A program made the translations under genes and the position numbers. A stretch of DNA of 64,000 bases. Source: Amorphophallus konjac (taxonomy: Eukaryota; Streptophyta; Magnoliopsida; Alismatales; Araceae). The notes under the pieces are model-generated. The model ran no database searches. It worked only from the letters and a program-made list of their open reading frames with translations, and was not told the origin of the DNA. The DNA is taken from contig CM040126.1 in NCBI GenBank assembly GCA_022559845.1, positions 47,424,458 through 47,488,457 on the forward strand. The letters run 5' to 3'. Of this stretch, positions 11,253 to 23,366 are shown in pieces; positions within the stretch are counted from its first letter, which is position 1; each line of letters opens with the position of its first letter.

Positions 11253-11348
11253 GAAGCTGTGAATCAGCGGATGTGCTTTTGCACTAGTGAAGCCTCACCG
11301 TGTTGTGTGAGGGGTGGACGTAGGTCTCTAGATTGAGACCGAACCACC
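11253..11348 (+). promoter_or_regulatory. Leader hairpin region of the A LTR
   Basis: AAGCTG...CAGCGG unit at 11254-11270. Hairpin I pairs CCTCAC (11293-11298) with GTGAGG (11307-11312). Hairpin II pairs GGTGG (11313-11317) with CCACC (11344-11348) and encloses a perfect six-pair inner stem, GGTCTC (11323-11328) with GAGACC (11335-11340). B and C keep the fold with other stem sequences. Confidence 0.65.
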
Positions 11349-11573
11349 TTAAAGATTGTGTCTTGTGGTTTGCTTTCCTTTATGTTCTAGCGGTAGAAGC
11401 TTGGTAGGACCGGTCATGGATATCATTTGTGTGACCAGCTTCTTAGCTATTAACTAAATATCTATCTTATCATCATTTGTGTTAGATCCTTTTTTATTTC
11501 CGTAAAGAAGGGCAAAAAGGGGGCTGATCTATTCACCCCTCCCCTCTAGATCTGCCTATCACCACTCAACACG

Positions 11574-11585
11574 TGGTATCAGAGC
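11574..11585 (+). promoter_or_regulatory. Primer-binding site of A (initiator tRNA-Met)
   Basis: TGGTATCAGAGC two bases after the LTR end. This is the standard complement of the plant initiator methionine tRNA 3' end and is typical of copia elements. Confidence 0.92.
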
Positions 11586-11630
11586 TAGTCTCTCTGTATG
11601 TGGTCTAACGACCTTGAGAGAACTGGTGAT

Positions 11631-13496
11631 ATGGCAACTAAAGGTCCTATGACCGAAGGGCATTCTGTTAATAGACCTCCCTTTTTCACTGGGACAAATT
11701 ATCCTTACTGTAAAAATCGCATGCAGGTCTTCATTAGAGCCCAGGATCATGAAGTCTGGCGAGTGATCAGCAAGGGACCATTTGAGCTGCGTCCGGACGA
11801 AGATACATGGACTAAAGAATAGATCAGGCAATCAACTCTGAACTGGGGTTCCAAGCACATCATACAGTGCTCCCTTCATCCAACTGAGTACTCAAGGGTG
11901 TCAACTTGCAACACTGCAAAAGAAATGTGGGACCACCTTGAGGTAATATATGAAGGGACACAGTAGGTATGTGCAACCAAAGCTAACATGTTGGTATCTA
12001 AATATGAGAAGTTTAGAATGAAATCTGATGAGTCCATTTCGGACATGTATGCAAGGCTAACCGTACTCACTAATGGCTTGACTGAGCTAGGTAAGACTTA
12101 TTCTGAGCAGGAGATAGTAAGGAAGATTTTGAGATCACTAACTCCTATTTGGCATACAAAGGTCACAGTGGTTGAAGAATCAAAAGACTTAACTACCATC
12201 AAAGTAGAAGAACTCATAGGGTCCCTGATGACCTATGAGATGAATCTGAAGAATAAAGAGGCTGAGGTAAGTAAAAAGAAGCCTCTGGCTCTAAAAGTTG
12301 GACCAAGCTCCAAGGATTTATCTGAAGATGAAGAGCCTTCAAGCAGCAACACTGAAGAAGATGAAGTTGCTCTATTGACAATAAAGTCCAGAAGATTTCT
12401 AAGAAAGGAAGGTACATACCTCACTAAGAAGAAGCCCCAGGTAAAACGAGGTTTCAGGCCAAGACCTGAAAATGTTAAAAGGTCTGAAAAGTTTGTCTGC
12501 TACTCTTGCAGGAAACCAGGACACATCAAGTTTGAGTGTCCAGAAGGAGCTAAGAAAGCTATGCCTAAGTGGAAGAGCAAGAAGAAGTAGGCCATGGTGT
12601 GCACTTGGAGTGATGAAGAAGAAGAAGAGACTGAAGACAACTCCTCTGAAGAGGAAAAAGATGATCTCTGTCTAATGGCCAAAGGAGACAAAGACAGCGA
12701 GGTGAGCTCTCCCTTTGAGCACTTCTCTACTGATGATTGGGAAGGAGCTTACTTCGAATTGATGAATAAGTATGAAGTGTACAGAAAATAAAACAAAGCC
12801 TTAAAGAAGAAGGTTGACTCATGTAGCCAAGATAAAACTCTCAATGAAAAGATAATATCTCTGGAAATTGAAATTGAGGATCTAAGAAAAATGAATGAAA
12901 ATCTTGAAGAAGGAAGAAAAGAGATGAAAGATTTAGAGGATGAAAATGAAAGACTGGGAGATGAAATTGATGAACTGAAGCTAAAGATGTAAAGCTATGT
13001 GAAGAACAACAATCTCTACAATGAAAAATCAGAAGCCTTCAAACAAGTCAATTCACAACTGCTGAAAGAAAATGAAAAACTTCAGAAGGACCTAGCAGAT
13101 AAACAAACTGCTCTTGAAAAATTTGTTGATGGAAGTGAAAACTTGAATGCTCTGCTAGGAACTAAAATAAACTTCAACAGAGAAGGGCTAGGGTATGAGC
13201 CAACCAAAAAGAAAACTTTTAGGTTAAAAACTACCACCTTTGTTTCATCTTTCGAAGCATCAACCTCCAAAATAATACACCATGAAAATGTTGAAAACAA
13301 AGGAAAAGAAAAAGTAGGAGAATCAATCAACAAAACTTCTCAACAACCCAAAAAAGGTTAACCAACAATCCCAAACAGGCCGACACCCATACAAGCATCA
13401 GCCTGCACATTTCAATAAAAGAATCAGTTACAATGGTGGAACAGGTAGGGACAATCCACGAAACAGGTCGACACTCACATGATCAAACGTCCAACA
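11631..13496 (+). pseudogene. gag of element A, first part (UBN2-type copia capsid), interrupted
   Basis: The protein would form the particle and bind RNA. From the ATG at 11631 one frame covers an N-terminal gag domain (GTNYPYCKNRM, RSLTPIWHTKVTV, LIGSLMTYEM), a CCHC zinc knuckle CYSCRKPGHIKFEC near 12500, an acidic stretch (DEEEEETEDNSSEEEKDD) and a long coiled coil (about 12790-13150). Compared with the intact gag of C, in-frame stops lie at 11820-11822, about 11967, 12588-12590, 12789-12791, about 12990 and 13359-13361. The first and second replace Glu and Gln of C. Element B interrupts the frame at 13496; the C-terminal part resumes at 45854. Confidence 0.88.
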
Positions 13497-13539
13497 CATT
13501 GTAGCATGCACGCCATATAGTCTATACACTGCAACGTTT

Positions 13540-14400
13540 GCACATCATGCACTAGCAAGTCTGCACATTGTCAAAGTCTACACATTGCACTGTACATCGG
13601 ACCAAGTCTGTATAGTCTCATTTAAAGTCTATACTGTGCATACTACATCGTCAAAGTCTATACAGTGCACTGTAGCTTGCATTCACTCATTCCGTCTCAT
13701 GAAGCGTCTCACGGTGTGTCTCACATAGTGCTCAAGTATATACATTGCATCGTCTCATGTAGCGTCTCATACACTTAAAGTCTATACATCCGTTACAGTG
13801 CACACACCGTCTCACTTAGCGTCTCATGCTAAGTATATACATTCGTTGTGCATAGTCCATGCACTCACTTCAAGTTTGCACATTCTTCTGTTATGTCCAA
13901 AGTCTGTACATTGCCATGCTTCAGGCTGAGCAAGTCTATACACTGATGCACGAGATCAAGTCTGTACAGCCAATGCCTGCACACAATGTCTATACATTCA
14001 TTTGTTGATATTCGAGCAAGTCTGTACATCGTCAGTCTGCTCATGCATCGTCTTGGTGGTAAGTCTATACATTGGCCAAGTCTATACATCGCCACTTGTT
14101 CTTGCATGTGAGCAAGTCTATACATCCACCGTCTCACTCAAGTCTATACATTGCAGCCTTTGCATTGCACATACATTGAAGTCTATACATTGCATCGTCT
14201 TGAGACTAAGTCTGTTCACCTCTGTCTTACTTAGAGTCTATGTGCATACCTTCAAGTCTATACATTGTAAGACCAAGTCTGTGCATGCATCGTCTCATGC
14301 ATCGTCTTTCAATTCTATACATTGTGTGCCTTGAGCATTCAAGTCTGTACATTGGTTTTCTCATACACATAAATGTCCAAGTCTGTACAATGCTGCTATG
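13540..14400 (+). repeat. AAGTCTATACATT motif array in the U3 of B (5' LTR, part 1)
   Basis: Dozens of copies of AAGTCT(A/G)(T/C)ACA(T/C) at irregular 15-60-base spacing, mixed with CATCGTCTCA phrases. The array continues after Tat at 25640-26190 and is matched by 43080-44790 in the 3' LTR. The many Met/Tyr/Arg-rich or Ser/Leu/Tyr-rich frames across it are artefacts of the repeat. Confidence 0.9.
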
Positions 14401-14415
14401 GCTGTGCATCGTTTG

Positions 14416-15196
14416 TGGAGAGGGGGATTTCTGCAGCCCACTCAAAGAGCAGCCCAACAAGACCCAACAGGGTCCAACGAGGCAAGCTCACCTGAGTGAC
14501 AGCCCACAGGGCCCACTTAGGGAGGAAAAGCCCAATGAACAAACACTCGAGGAACCAACCCTCCCCGGCGGCCCCTAGGCTCGGAGGGCCCGAGTAATGG
14601 TCAGGTCATAAGGAGGGTCCGGCCCAAGCCGTTTTCCCGCCCGGGAGAGACAGGCATTCGCCGACCTATCCGACCCCTCTTCCGCCGAGCTACGCTCATC
14701 GCCCGGACAGGGCTGGCGTTTCAGAAGCTCGGCCAGACCGGATATTATTCGCTCGTGCTGCCGTTAAGAGTCCCCAACGGACAGGGGAATCCAGAAGCCG
14801 CCGGACTTTGAGGCGATAACGTTCCCACGATAAGGCCATGAAAGCCCACGTTGAGGACGTAACTTCCGCCAGAAACCCCTCAGCTTGCAGGACTCCTGAA
14901 GGCGGCGCACTATTTAAACCAAGGATACCCTCCGGTGGAAGGTAAGGGCCATCAAGGCACTCATACACCCAAACTCCTGAGCAAGATCCGCTTCACCCCT
15001 CTGGTGGAGAGGAATCTCGCGCACTAGTTTTTCTCCTCCCCATTATTGCTTCCACCACAGCTCTACTGACTTATCCATCGGAGGGTTTTTCCCCAAGGAA
15101 ACCCCCAGGGCCCTCTGATACGTTTCCCTGTCTTGCAGTTCATCTTCTGGTGAGCCACAGCCCGCTCAGGACACAGCGCGAGATTTCGCCACTTCA
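14416..15196 (+). repeat. 5' LTR of the Tat element
   Basis: 781 bp, TG...CA. A TATA-like TATTTAAA at 14911-14918 (25328-25335 in the 3' copy) lies about 280 bp before the LTR end. Unlike the copia LTRs here it has no obvious short-motif array. Confidence 0.93.
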
Positions 15197-15198
15197 TC

Positions 15199-15216
15199 TG
15201 GCGCCATATGTGGGAA
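15199..15216 (+). promoter_or_regulatory. Primer-binding site of Tat
   Basis: TGGCGCCATATGTGGGAA, two bases after the LTR. TGGCGCC starts are common in gypsy elements. The priming tRNA could not be assigned from the sequence alone. Confidence 0.7.
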
Positions 15217-15233
15217 ACGCACGAAGAGCCAAG

Positions 15234-17677
15234 ATGGTGAGAAGAAGCTCAGGGAGGAGGTCCGCCGGCGAGAGGGGTAGGCCGTGGTGACGACAGGAGA
15301 TGGCCCCTCTAGGGCCTCACAGAACCCTCCCTCCAATGCCAGCGTCCCCACCAACGGGCCGCCGCCCCCTCCGACGGTGACAGGGGCACCCCCCAACGGT
15401 GGCGACGAGGTCTTCCAGGCCCTCAATAAGAAGCTTGACATCCTCGTGGAGCTCATGAGGGCCCAGGCGGCAAGGGATGCCAGGTCCCGCGCCCCATCTG
15501 GGAGCCCCCCCCGTCGAAGTGCGTCCCAGCATACCGCTGGGGGCCGCTTCACCCTCCGCGGTCAACAGCTCATCCGCAACAACGTGGGAGGACCCTCGCA
15601 AGCTCCGCCCCCGGAGCAAGAGGCTTCCTCCACGCCCAGAAAAGGGAAACAGGGGGTGAGGCCTTCGCGCCCGGGTGCTGACGTTCCTGAGGATCGCCAC
15701 GACGCTCCCCCCAGTCCCACGGCACGACCGCAGCCGGAACTATCCCTCCGATTGATGGATTTCGAAAGACGTTTTGCAGAGCAAGAGCGCGCCCTCCGCG
15801 CCCTGCAAAAAACCTCTTTCCCAGAGGACGAGGAGAAATCCCCTTTCTCTGAATACATCTTGAAGGCAGAGGTGTCTCCCAGAATCTCCATTCCGACCTT
15901 CAAGCTCTATGATGGCCAGGGCGACCCAGCCGACCACTACGACAGCTTCGACGCCCTGGTAACTCTGCATGGAACGCCGGATCCTATCAAATGCCGAGCC
16001 TTTGGGGCCACCCTGGTCCAAGGCGCTCAGGCATGGTTCCGGGCCCTCGCCCCTGGGTCCATCCGGGACTTCAGGCAATTCGGGCGAGTCTTCAAGGAGA
16101 GCTTCGCCGGAAGCGCCCCCCCAAGGTCAGTAGCGGGGCTCCTGGCCCTCAAACAGGCGCAAGGGGAAAGGCTCCGGGCTTATGTCCACCGATTTAAATC
16201 GGAAGCCCTCAGAATTCCCCGCCTGGATATGGCCTCGGCCATGACCGCTCTGACCGGGGGCACCCGGGATGAGAATCTCCGCCGCGAGCTGGTCCTCCAC
16301 CCTCCCTCGACCCTTGCCGAGCTAGTGACTCTGGCACTGCGCCACGCCGAGTGCGAGGAAGTACTCAGCGCCTGCCGAGACACAACCGGCTCGGGTTGGG
16401 AGGGGGACAAGAAGCGGGCCTCCGAGCCAAATCCTGGCTCGGGCAAGAAGCGCGATCAGGAAGGAGAGCGCAAACGGAAGTATGAGTGGTACACCCCGTT
16501 GACCGCGCCAGTCTACGAGATCTATGAAGACATCAAAGACTCGGGACTCCTCCGCCGGCCCGAACCAATGAGATCGAAGAACCGCAAGCGCGACAGGCAT
16601 TGCCTGTTCCACGGCGACCATGGGCACCACACCGGCGACTGTCACCAGCTCCAAGACGAGATCGAGCGTCTCATCCGTCAGGGGCACCTGGCCTGGTTTG
16701 CAGCCGTGCGCAAAGAAGACCGAGACGCCGCCGAAGAGATCGACAACGCCCCCCGAGGGGTCCACATCAACGTCATCTCTGGAGGAACGGTATCGGGCGG
16801 CGACACCAGCCGAGGAAGGAAGCGTCATGCCGAGCGGGCCAGCCAGGTCTTAGAGCCCTCCAGGGGCCCGCCGAGGGAGCCCCAGGTCATAGTCTTCTCC
16901 GACCAAGACCTGGAAGGGCTGAACACCCCGCATGATGATGCCCTCGTTATCTCGGCCACAATAAACCATTGTAACGTAGATAGAATTCTGGTTGACAATG
17001 GGAGCGCCCCCGATGTATTATCTTATGACTGTTTCCTCAAGATGGGGGAAGACCCATCCAAGCTCCGCCCAATCCGAACACCCCTTTGCGGGTTTAACGG
17101 CCTGGCCACCTACCCCGAGGGAGCCCTAAGCCTGCCGGTCACCATCGGCACCCCACCCAAAACCGTTACGGTCATGGCGGACTTCATAGTGATCAAGGGT
17201 ATGATAGCGTACAACACCATTTTCGGCCGAAAAATCCTCAGCCGAATAAAGGCCGTACCATCTACCTATCACCAGAAAATGAAGTTTCCCACCAAAAACG
17301 GGTTGGGGGAAGTCCAAGGTAACCAGGCCACGGCTAGAAGGTGCTACAACATCTCGGTGGAAGCCTCAAGGCCGGACGGGAAGGATAAGGGCCCCAAGGG
17401 AATCGAGGGAAAGACCGTAACCACCGAGCCCGGTGGCGAATTGCTAACGGTATTCCTAAACGATGACCCGGCCCTCGGAGTAAGGATCGGAGCCGACCTA
17501 CCACCTAAGGAACAGCAGCAATACAAGAAATTCCTTTCTGTGTACGTTCAGGTCTTTGCTTGGTCCGATGATCAACTCCCTGGCATACCAGAGAAGACAG
17601 TGGTGCACAAGCTCAACCTCGACCCTACCGTGAGGCCCGTACAGGAACGGAGAAGGAAGCATGCGCCCGAGAAATAG
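15234..17677 (+). pseudogene. Tat gag-protease part of the polyprotein
   Basis: An ATG at 15234 opens a short frame (MVRRSSGRRSAGERG) that ends at 15290. The long frame is open only from 15281 (first start-like codon GTG, 15284), so a one-base indel near 15275-15285 is likely. The long frame holds a Pro-rich segment, a gypsy capsid domain (FKLYDGQGDPADHYDSFDAL near 15895, RAYVHRFKSEALRIP near 16170), a Cys/His knuckle CLFHGDHGHHTGDC (about 16600) and a retropepsin with LVDNGSAPDVL (about 16990), where Asn stands in the usual Thr position as in many Tat elements. It ends at an in-frame TAG, 17675-17677, just before the RT domain. Confidence 0.9.
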
Positions 17678-18073
17678 GCATTCATCAAGGCGCAGGTCAC
17701 CAAGGGACAAGTGACTGGCCTCTTCAGACCAGTCCGGTACCCAACGTGGCTAGCCAACGTCGTCCTGGTGCCAAAAACCACAGGCAAATGGCGAATGTGC
17801 GTGGACTTCACTGATCTGAATAAGGCTACCCCCAAGGACTGCTATACGCTACCGAGCATCGACCAATTGGTTGATTCAACCTCGGGCAACGAGATACTTA
17901 GCTTCCTAGATGCCTATTCGGGTTATCACCAGATCAGAATGAATCCAGAAGACGTCGAGAAGACCGCCTTCATCACCGACTGCGGCGTGTATTGCTACAC
18001 CCGGATGCCCTTCGGGTTGAAGAACGCTGGAGCCACATATCAGCGACTGGTAAATCACATGTTTGAGGGATAG
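17678..18073 (+). pseudogene. Tat reverse transcriptase, N-terminal half
   Basis: Same frame as the gag-protease part. The visible RT blocks are NVVLVPKTTGKWRMCVDFTD, NKATPKDCYTLPSID, LSFLDAYSGYHQIRM (with the first catalytic Asp) and TRMPFGLKNAGATYQ. The frame stops at TAG 18071-18073, eight codons before the YIDD active site. RT copies element RNA into DNA in the particle. Both this stop and the one at 17675 replace a position that is usually Gln in relatives. Confidence 0.92.
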
Positions 18074-20653
18074 CTAGGTCGGAACGTCGAGGCTTACATC
18101 GACGACATGCTCGTCAAGACCCCCAAGGCCCAAGACCACCTCACCGACCTTGCCAAAACCTTCGGCGCCCTCCTGAAGTACAACGTGAAGCTCAACCCCG
18201 CCAAGTGCACCTTTGGAGTAAAATTCGGGAAGTTCCTGGGTTTCCTGGTCACTCAGCGCGAGATCGAAGCCAACCTCGACAAAGTCCAGGCCATCCTGGA
18301 CATGCGCCCGCCCACGTGCGTTAAAGACATCCAGCGTCTGACAGGGCGTGTCGCCGCTCTCAGCCGTTTCCTGTCCCGTGCGGCCGAACGATGCTTGCCC
18401 TTCTTCAAACTGGTGAGGGGACCCAAGCTAGCATCTGCTACATTCGCATGGGATGAGGAATGCCAGACAGCATTCGCCGAGCTTAAGAAGTTCCTGGCTT
18501 CGCCACCAGTGCTCTCCAAGCCCGTCCCAGGCGAAGTTTTGCTGCTCTACCTCTTGGCGACGCCATCCACGGTCTGCTCGGTCCTAGTTAGAAATGACTC
18601 GGGAATCGAAAGACCGGTCTACTACACCAGCAAGGTGCTCAATGAGGCCGAACGGAGGTATCCCGCAACCGAGAAACTCGTGCTAGCGTTGGTTACCTCC
18701 GCAAGGCGCCTCCGACCCTACTTCCAGGGGCACCCCATCACTGTGCTAACCGGCGAGCCGTTGAAGAAGATTCTGGCCCACCCCGAGGCCTCAGGGCGAC
18801 TCGTCAAATGGGCCATTATGCTCGGAGCCTACGACATCTCGTACCGGCCACGATCAGCAATCAAAGGCCAAGCGCTCGCCGACTTCATTGCCGAAAGCAC
18901 CATCCCGGCCGAAGATAGGCCTCCGACCACGACCGAGCCAACCTGGGAACTGTTCGTCGATGGATCGTCCAATTCGGCAGGCAGCGGTGCAGGGATCCTC
19001 CTGAGGTCCCCCGAAGGGATAGAGTTACAGTACGCCTTGAAATTCCACTTTCAGGCATCCAACAATGCTTCCGAGTACGAGGCCCTTATCTCGGGAGCAC
19101 GCATGGCCCGACGGTTGGGGGTCGAGCGAGTCAGGATCCACACCGACTCTCAGCTAGTCGCAGGTCAGGTCAACGGTGAGTATGAAGCTCGAGAGGCACC
19201 CATGATCAAATACCTTCAGTTGGTCCGGAGCCTGGCCCAACAGTTCGAGGAATTTGGGGTAGTCCGGATAGCTCGGGAGCAAAACTCTCGGGCGGACGCC
19301 CTCTCCTTGGCCTCCTCCCTAGACCCAGAAGGTACACGATCGGTCCTCCTAGAAGAGCTAGAGCGCCCGAGCATCGACACGGAGCTCCTCGCTATTGACT
19401 CGGCCACTCCAAGTGACTGGCGCTCCCCCTACCTATCCTGGCTACAGGACTCCCAAGAGCCCTCCGACCCTCGGGAAGCCCGCCGAATGAAGTATCAAGC
19501 TCGGCGCTTCGTCGTCCTCGACAACACTCTCTACCGAAGATCGTTCTCCGGTCCCCTCCTGAAGTGCCTCGGTCCCGACGAAGCAAGCCGAGCCATCCAA
19601 GAGATTCACCAAGGCCTGTGCGGAGCGCATGCAGGAGGTCGGCCGCTAGCCAGGATCCTGCTACGGCAGGGGTACTGGTGGCCCACCCTGCAGCGCGACT
19701 GCACGGCTCACGCACGGCAGTGTGACCGTTGCCAGCGGTTCGAACATTTGGTCCATCAGCCGGCTACGGAACTTGTCACCCTAACCGAGCCTTACCCTTT
19801 CGCTCAGTGGGGAATCGATATCCTTGGGCCATTCCCGACGGCCCAGTCCCAGAAGAAGTTCATCATCGTTGCCATCGACTACTTCACCAAGTGGATCGAG
19901 GCCGAGGCTACGACAAGGATCACCGAGACAGTCGTTTGGGGCTTTGTTTGGAAATCGATCATTTGTCGCTTTGGCATCCCCCGAGTGATAGTAAGCGATA
20001 ACGGTCGGCAATTTGACTCTCGGTATTTCCGAGACAGATGCGCCGACCTAAATATCCACAACCACTTCACTTCGGTCGCCCACCCTCAGGCCAACGGGCT
20101 GGTTGAAAATGCCAACAAGACTATCTTGAAAGGCATAAAAACCAGACTCGGCAAGGCTAAGGGTAGCTGGCTCGAGGAATTGCCTAGCGTACTATGGTCG
20201 CACCGAACGACCCCCAGGACGGCAACCGGTGAAAGCCCTTTTCAGTTGGTATATGGCACCGAAGCCGTCGTTCCATTAGAGATCGCCAATCCGTCTCTCC
20301 GAGTGATCAGCTTCTCACCCGAGGCAAACGGGCAAAAGTTGCTCGAGAACCTCGACCTGGCAGACGAACTCCGAGAGATCGCGAACGTCCGAGCAACGGA
20401 GTACCAGCACCGCCTCACTCGATACTACAACGCCAAGGTCCGAGACAGACGTTTCCAACTGGGGGACTTCGTCCTCAGGAAGGCCGAAGCCTCTCGACCA
20501 CTAGAGGCGGCGGGCAAGCTGTCCCCTAACTGGGAAGGCCCCTACCGAGTGGTCGAGACGCTCGGAAAAGGTGCGTACAGGTTAGCAACAATGGAAGGGG
20601 AACCCATTCCTCGGACATGGAACGCAGCTGCACTACGCAAATTCTATTTTTGA
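18074..20653 (+). pseudogene. Tat RT C-terminal half, RNase H and integrase
   Basis: Continues the same frame. RT active site YIDD is at 18095-18106. RNase H follows with WELFVDGSSN (about 18945), NASEYEALISGA and IHTDSQLVAG, giving the Asp-Glu-Asp residues. Integrase has a zinc-binding region ending CDRCQRF (about 19725) and the catalytic blocks WGIDILGPF, VSDNGRQFDS and HPQANGLVENANKT (D, D and E). A C-terminal tail, PNWEGPYRVVETLGKGAYRL, is typical of Tat. The order RT-RNase H-integrase is that of Ty3/gypsy. The 848-codon piece has no further stop and ends at TGA 20651-20653. Confidence 0.93.
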
Positions 20654-21871
20654 AATTGTACAGCAAGATGGACGGAATAAATCCCTTTTCTTTTCATTCC
20701 AAACCATTGGTACATCAGATAGGCAAATGCCAGTACATCACATAGCAAAAAGCAAAAATCCGTCTAACACCGCTTCAAGGGGCCATCGCACGGCTGACTC
20801 GGTCTTGATCTCCTCGCGTCCAGCCACTGACTCTGCCTCGTGTGGAAACTGGCTCGGACAAAAGGTGGTCGAGCCAGTTGGCTCGGGTGGCCCGTGACAA
20901 AGGTGACAGAGGGACTGCAGAAGGGAGGCCACCTTTAAACGTTGAGGAAAGCTACCTCCCAAGTTGGCAACAACCAAGAAAAAGGAGCGCCGTGAAGGCC
21001 TCCCCTCTTCCAATCTGCCAACTCCTAGGAAGGAAGGAGAGAGCAAGCAGCCCCCGAAGAGTGAAAGAAATGAAGAGCAGAAGAGGGAAAAAGAGGCTGC
21101 GGACGGAGGAAGGCTTCGGTGAGGAGGGAGCTTGATGCGCCCCCCCCATGCAGAGGGGGAGTGGCGGCAGGTTTCCCTGATACCCCCATCCGTCCTCCGC
21201 CTCGGCGTCCACCCGGAAGCCTCGCCGGAGCTAAGAAGAGGCAAACGGCGTGCTTCCACACGCCGTAGCGCTCCCCAGATCCGCGCGGCGACCGTCGGAC
21301 CCGTCTCGTGCACGCGCGGTGACCGTGGGATCCGTTCAACGTTCCAGGACAGCGGGAGCCTGCCGCTTCCCGTCGTCGGCAGCGTCCCCCTCCGCGGGAC
21401 CCTCCATGCTTAGATTGCAGCGGCGTAACGCAGAGTGAAGAAGAAGGAGTAAGGACAGATCGTCGGCGAGAATCCTTAGCGTTAAGGAGGAAGGAGCGCC
21501 CTTCGGTCTCTCTTATAGGCCAAGGGAGGCCGCACGCCTTAAATGACTCCCCCCTTTAAAACACGCCAAGGGATCCCCCTTAATGGTCACCTCCAACTCC
21601 TCGATCCCCGCCCTAGCGGGATTCACGAAGCGGCCTGGCATTCAAGGCGTGAAGGAACGAAAGGACGCCCCGTCAAAAGTCTACCAAATCAGCATGCGAA
21701 AATCGCGCAGAACATATCGGCACCTCCCAACTACTCCAGATACGCCAACCAAATCACGGCAAAGATGGTACCCAAACAAAGTAAGTCGTTCATTATCACA
21801 CAAAAAAGGAAACTCTCTAAAAAGAGGAAAGAGAGACAAAAAGGGAAAGAGGCGAAACAAGGCAAAATACA
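20654..21871 (+). other. Tat region between pol and the antisense gene
   Basis: About 1.2 kb, GC-rich, without a recognised protein. Frames on both strands (for example 20738-21313 minus, 21543-22097 plus) are open but show no motif. It probably contains the 3' end of the antisense transcript. Confidence 0.4.
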
Positions 21872-23143
21872 TCAGGCCTCGAGCCCACTTGGACGCTCAA
21901 GAACGGCGGAAGGGGACGCGTCATCCCCGCCACCTTCGGTGACGGCCGGCTCGGACACTGACCTCGCTTGTACGAGAATTGTCTCGGTCGTGAGCCCTCC
22001 CGAAACGTCCGGAGCCGGTGACCCCGATGGAGGCGATCGCTCCGAATCTTCCCCGACTGACGATGAGGAGCTAGAAACCGACTCATCCGAGTCATAACGC
22101 TGGCCAAAGGGGAACTCGATCACGGAGTTTTGCTCGTCGGCGTAGTTCACCGCACGGTGATAGCCCTGCTTGAACCCATTTCGAGCGCCCCGGCGAAGTG
22201 CTACCTCGTACTAGGGTAGGGCGGCTTCCACCAGGTCGGCCGAGTAAGCATCCGAGCTCCTATAACGCTCGATCGCCTCCACCTCGATCTGCCCCGCCCT
22301 TCCGACGAGCTCGACCCGAGCCCGCTCCCCCTCGGCCGCACGCTCCTCCGCCCTCGCCAGACGCTCCTCTACCTCGACCATCCTCCGCTCGGCTTCGCTC
22401 GCACGCTCCTCCGCCCGGGCCCGGTCCACCTCAGCCTCAGCTCGGAGGTGCTCCGCCACCTCCGCCCGATCTAGAAGCTCGGCGCGTTCGAGCTCCCAGC
22501 GATTGTCTAGCTCGAGGCGACGCAGACGCTCCTCCTCCAAGGATCGGCTTGTTCTCTCAAGAGACTCTCGGGTCTTGGCGAGCTGTTCGGTCAGCACCCC
22601 GACTTCCAGTCGGCTCGCCCGCGCCACCTCCCGGAACGCGGAAAACTCCTGCCGGAGCCCCTCATGCTCCCCCTTGAGTCGGGCCAGTTTCCTTTCGCAT
22701 CCTCCAAGGGTCCAGGCGAGTTTCGACTGCTCCGCCTCCGTCCGGGCGTGCGCCTCCGACATCAAAGCCGCTGACCGAGCTATGACCAGGCCACCCTCCA
22801 TCAGAACATCAAGGATCCCGGGGGGGGTATTGCGCCTTTCTCCCCCCTTCGTCCTTGCGGCGATCGACCGGCAGACCCGATACAGGTCGCCCGTAATACC
22901 GAGCCTTTCCAAGGGCTCCGACAGAGGGGACCGCTCCGCCCAGGGCACCCCGCCAGAAGGCTCTGCTCGAGCGACGGAGCCTACCGCCTCGCGCGCCACG
23001 GTCGGTTGGGGTTGCGACGCCTCCCCGGGTGAACCCCCAACCTCGACCGGTGCCGCGGGACCGACCGCACCGGGAGCTTCAAGCACCTGGGGCTGCAACG
23101 CCCTCGCGGGTGAACCCCCGGCCCTGCCTGTCTCGGCCCACAC
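21872..23143 (-). pseudogene. Coiled-coil part of the Tat antisense gene
   Basis: Minus-strand frame from 23143 to 22211, about 310 codons, then a TAG at 22213-22211 and continuation in the same frame to 21872. After a Pro/Ala/Gly-rich start, residues from about 115 to 285 form a very regular coiled coil rich in Glu, Arg and Leu (EERLRRLELDNRWELERAEL type repeats). The last part is Ser/Asp/Glu-rich. It probably belongs to the same gene as 23367-24535, but between 23367 and 23143 the frame differs, so a frameshift or a second intron is needed. Function unknown; such antisense ORFs are known from Tat-lineage elements. Confidence 0.6.
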
Positions 23144-23366
23144 CTCACCGACCGAGACATCACCGCCTCCGACCGATCCCCCGGTCTCGGCGTCAACTAC
23201 CTCGGCATCGGCCCCCTCTACCCCCGTGGGGGGGAGAGCCGATCCATCGCCGCCCTCTGAAGGGCCCCCGGTCTCCTCGGCCCCCTCTCGCCTGGCAGGT
23301 GGGGGAGCTGGCCCCGAGGGGTCGGCCCCATCTTGCCCCCGAGAGGGGAGCGCCGCCGAGCCGGAG

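Larger units (their letters stand above)
9901..11571 (+). repeat. 5' LTR of element A
   Basis: Starts TGTTGTGTCCCC and ends ACTCAACA, 1,671 bp, followed by CG and the primer site. The U3 part (about 10020-10440) holds the TCTCGACAC motif array. The leader part holds one AAGCTGTG...CAGCGG hairpin unit (11253-11270) and the conserved double hairpin (11293-11348). The ATTCACCCCTCCCCTCT box near the end matches the other copia LTRs. The sequence before it (TTATT, 9896-9900) is the expected 5' half of a target-site duplication. Confidence 0.88.

Noticed and set aside
13865..14460. Small Met/Tyr/Arg/Leu-rich proteins repeated at 43672-44137
   Set aside because: They are translations of the motif array in B's two LTRs.
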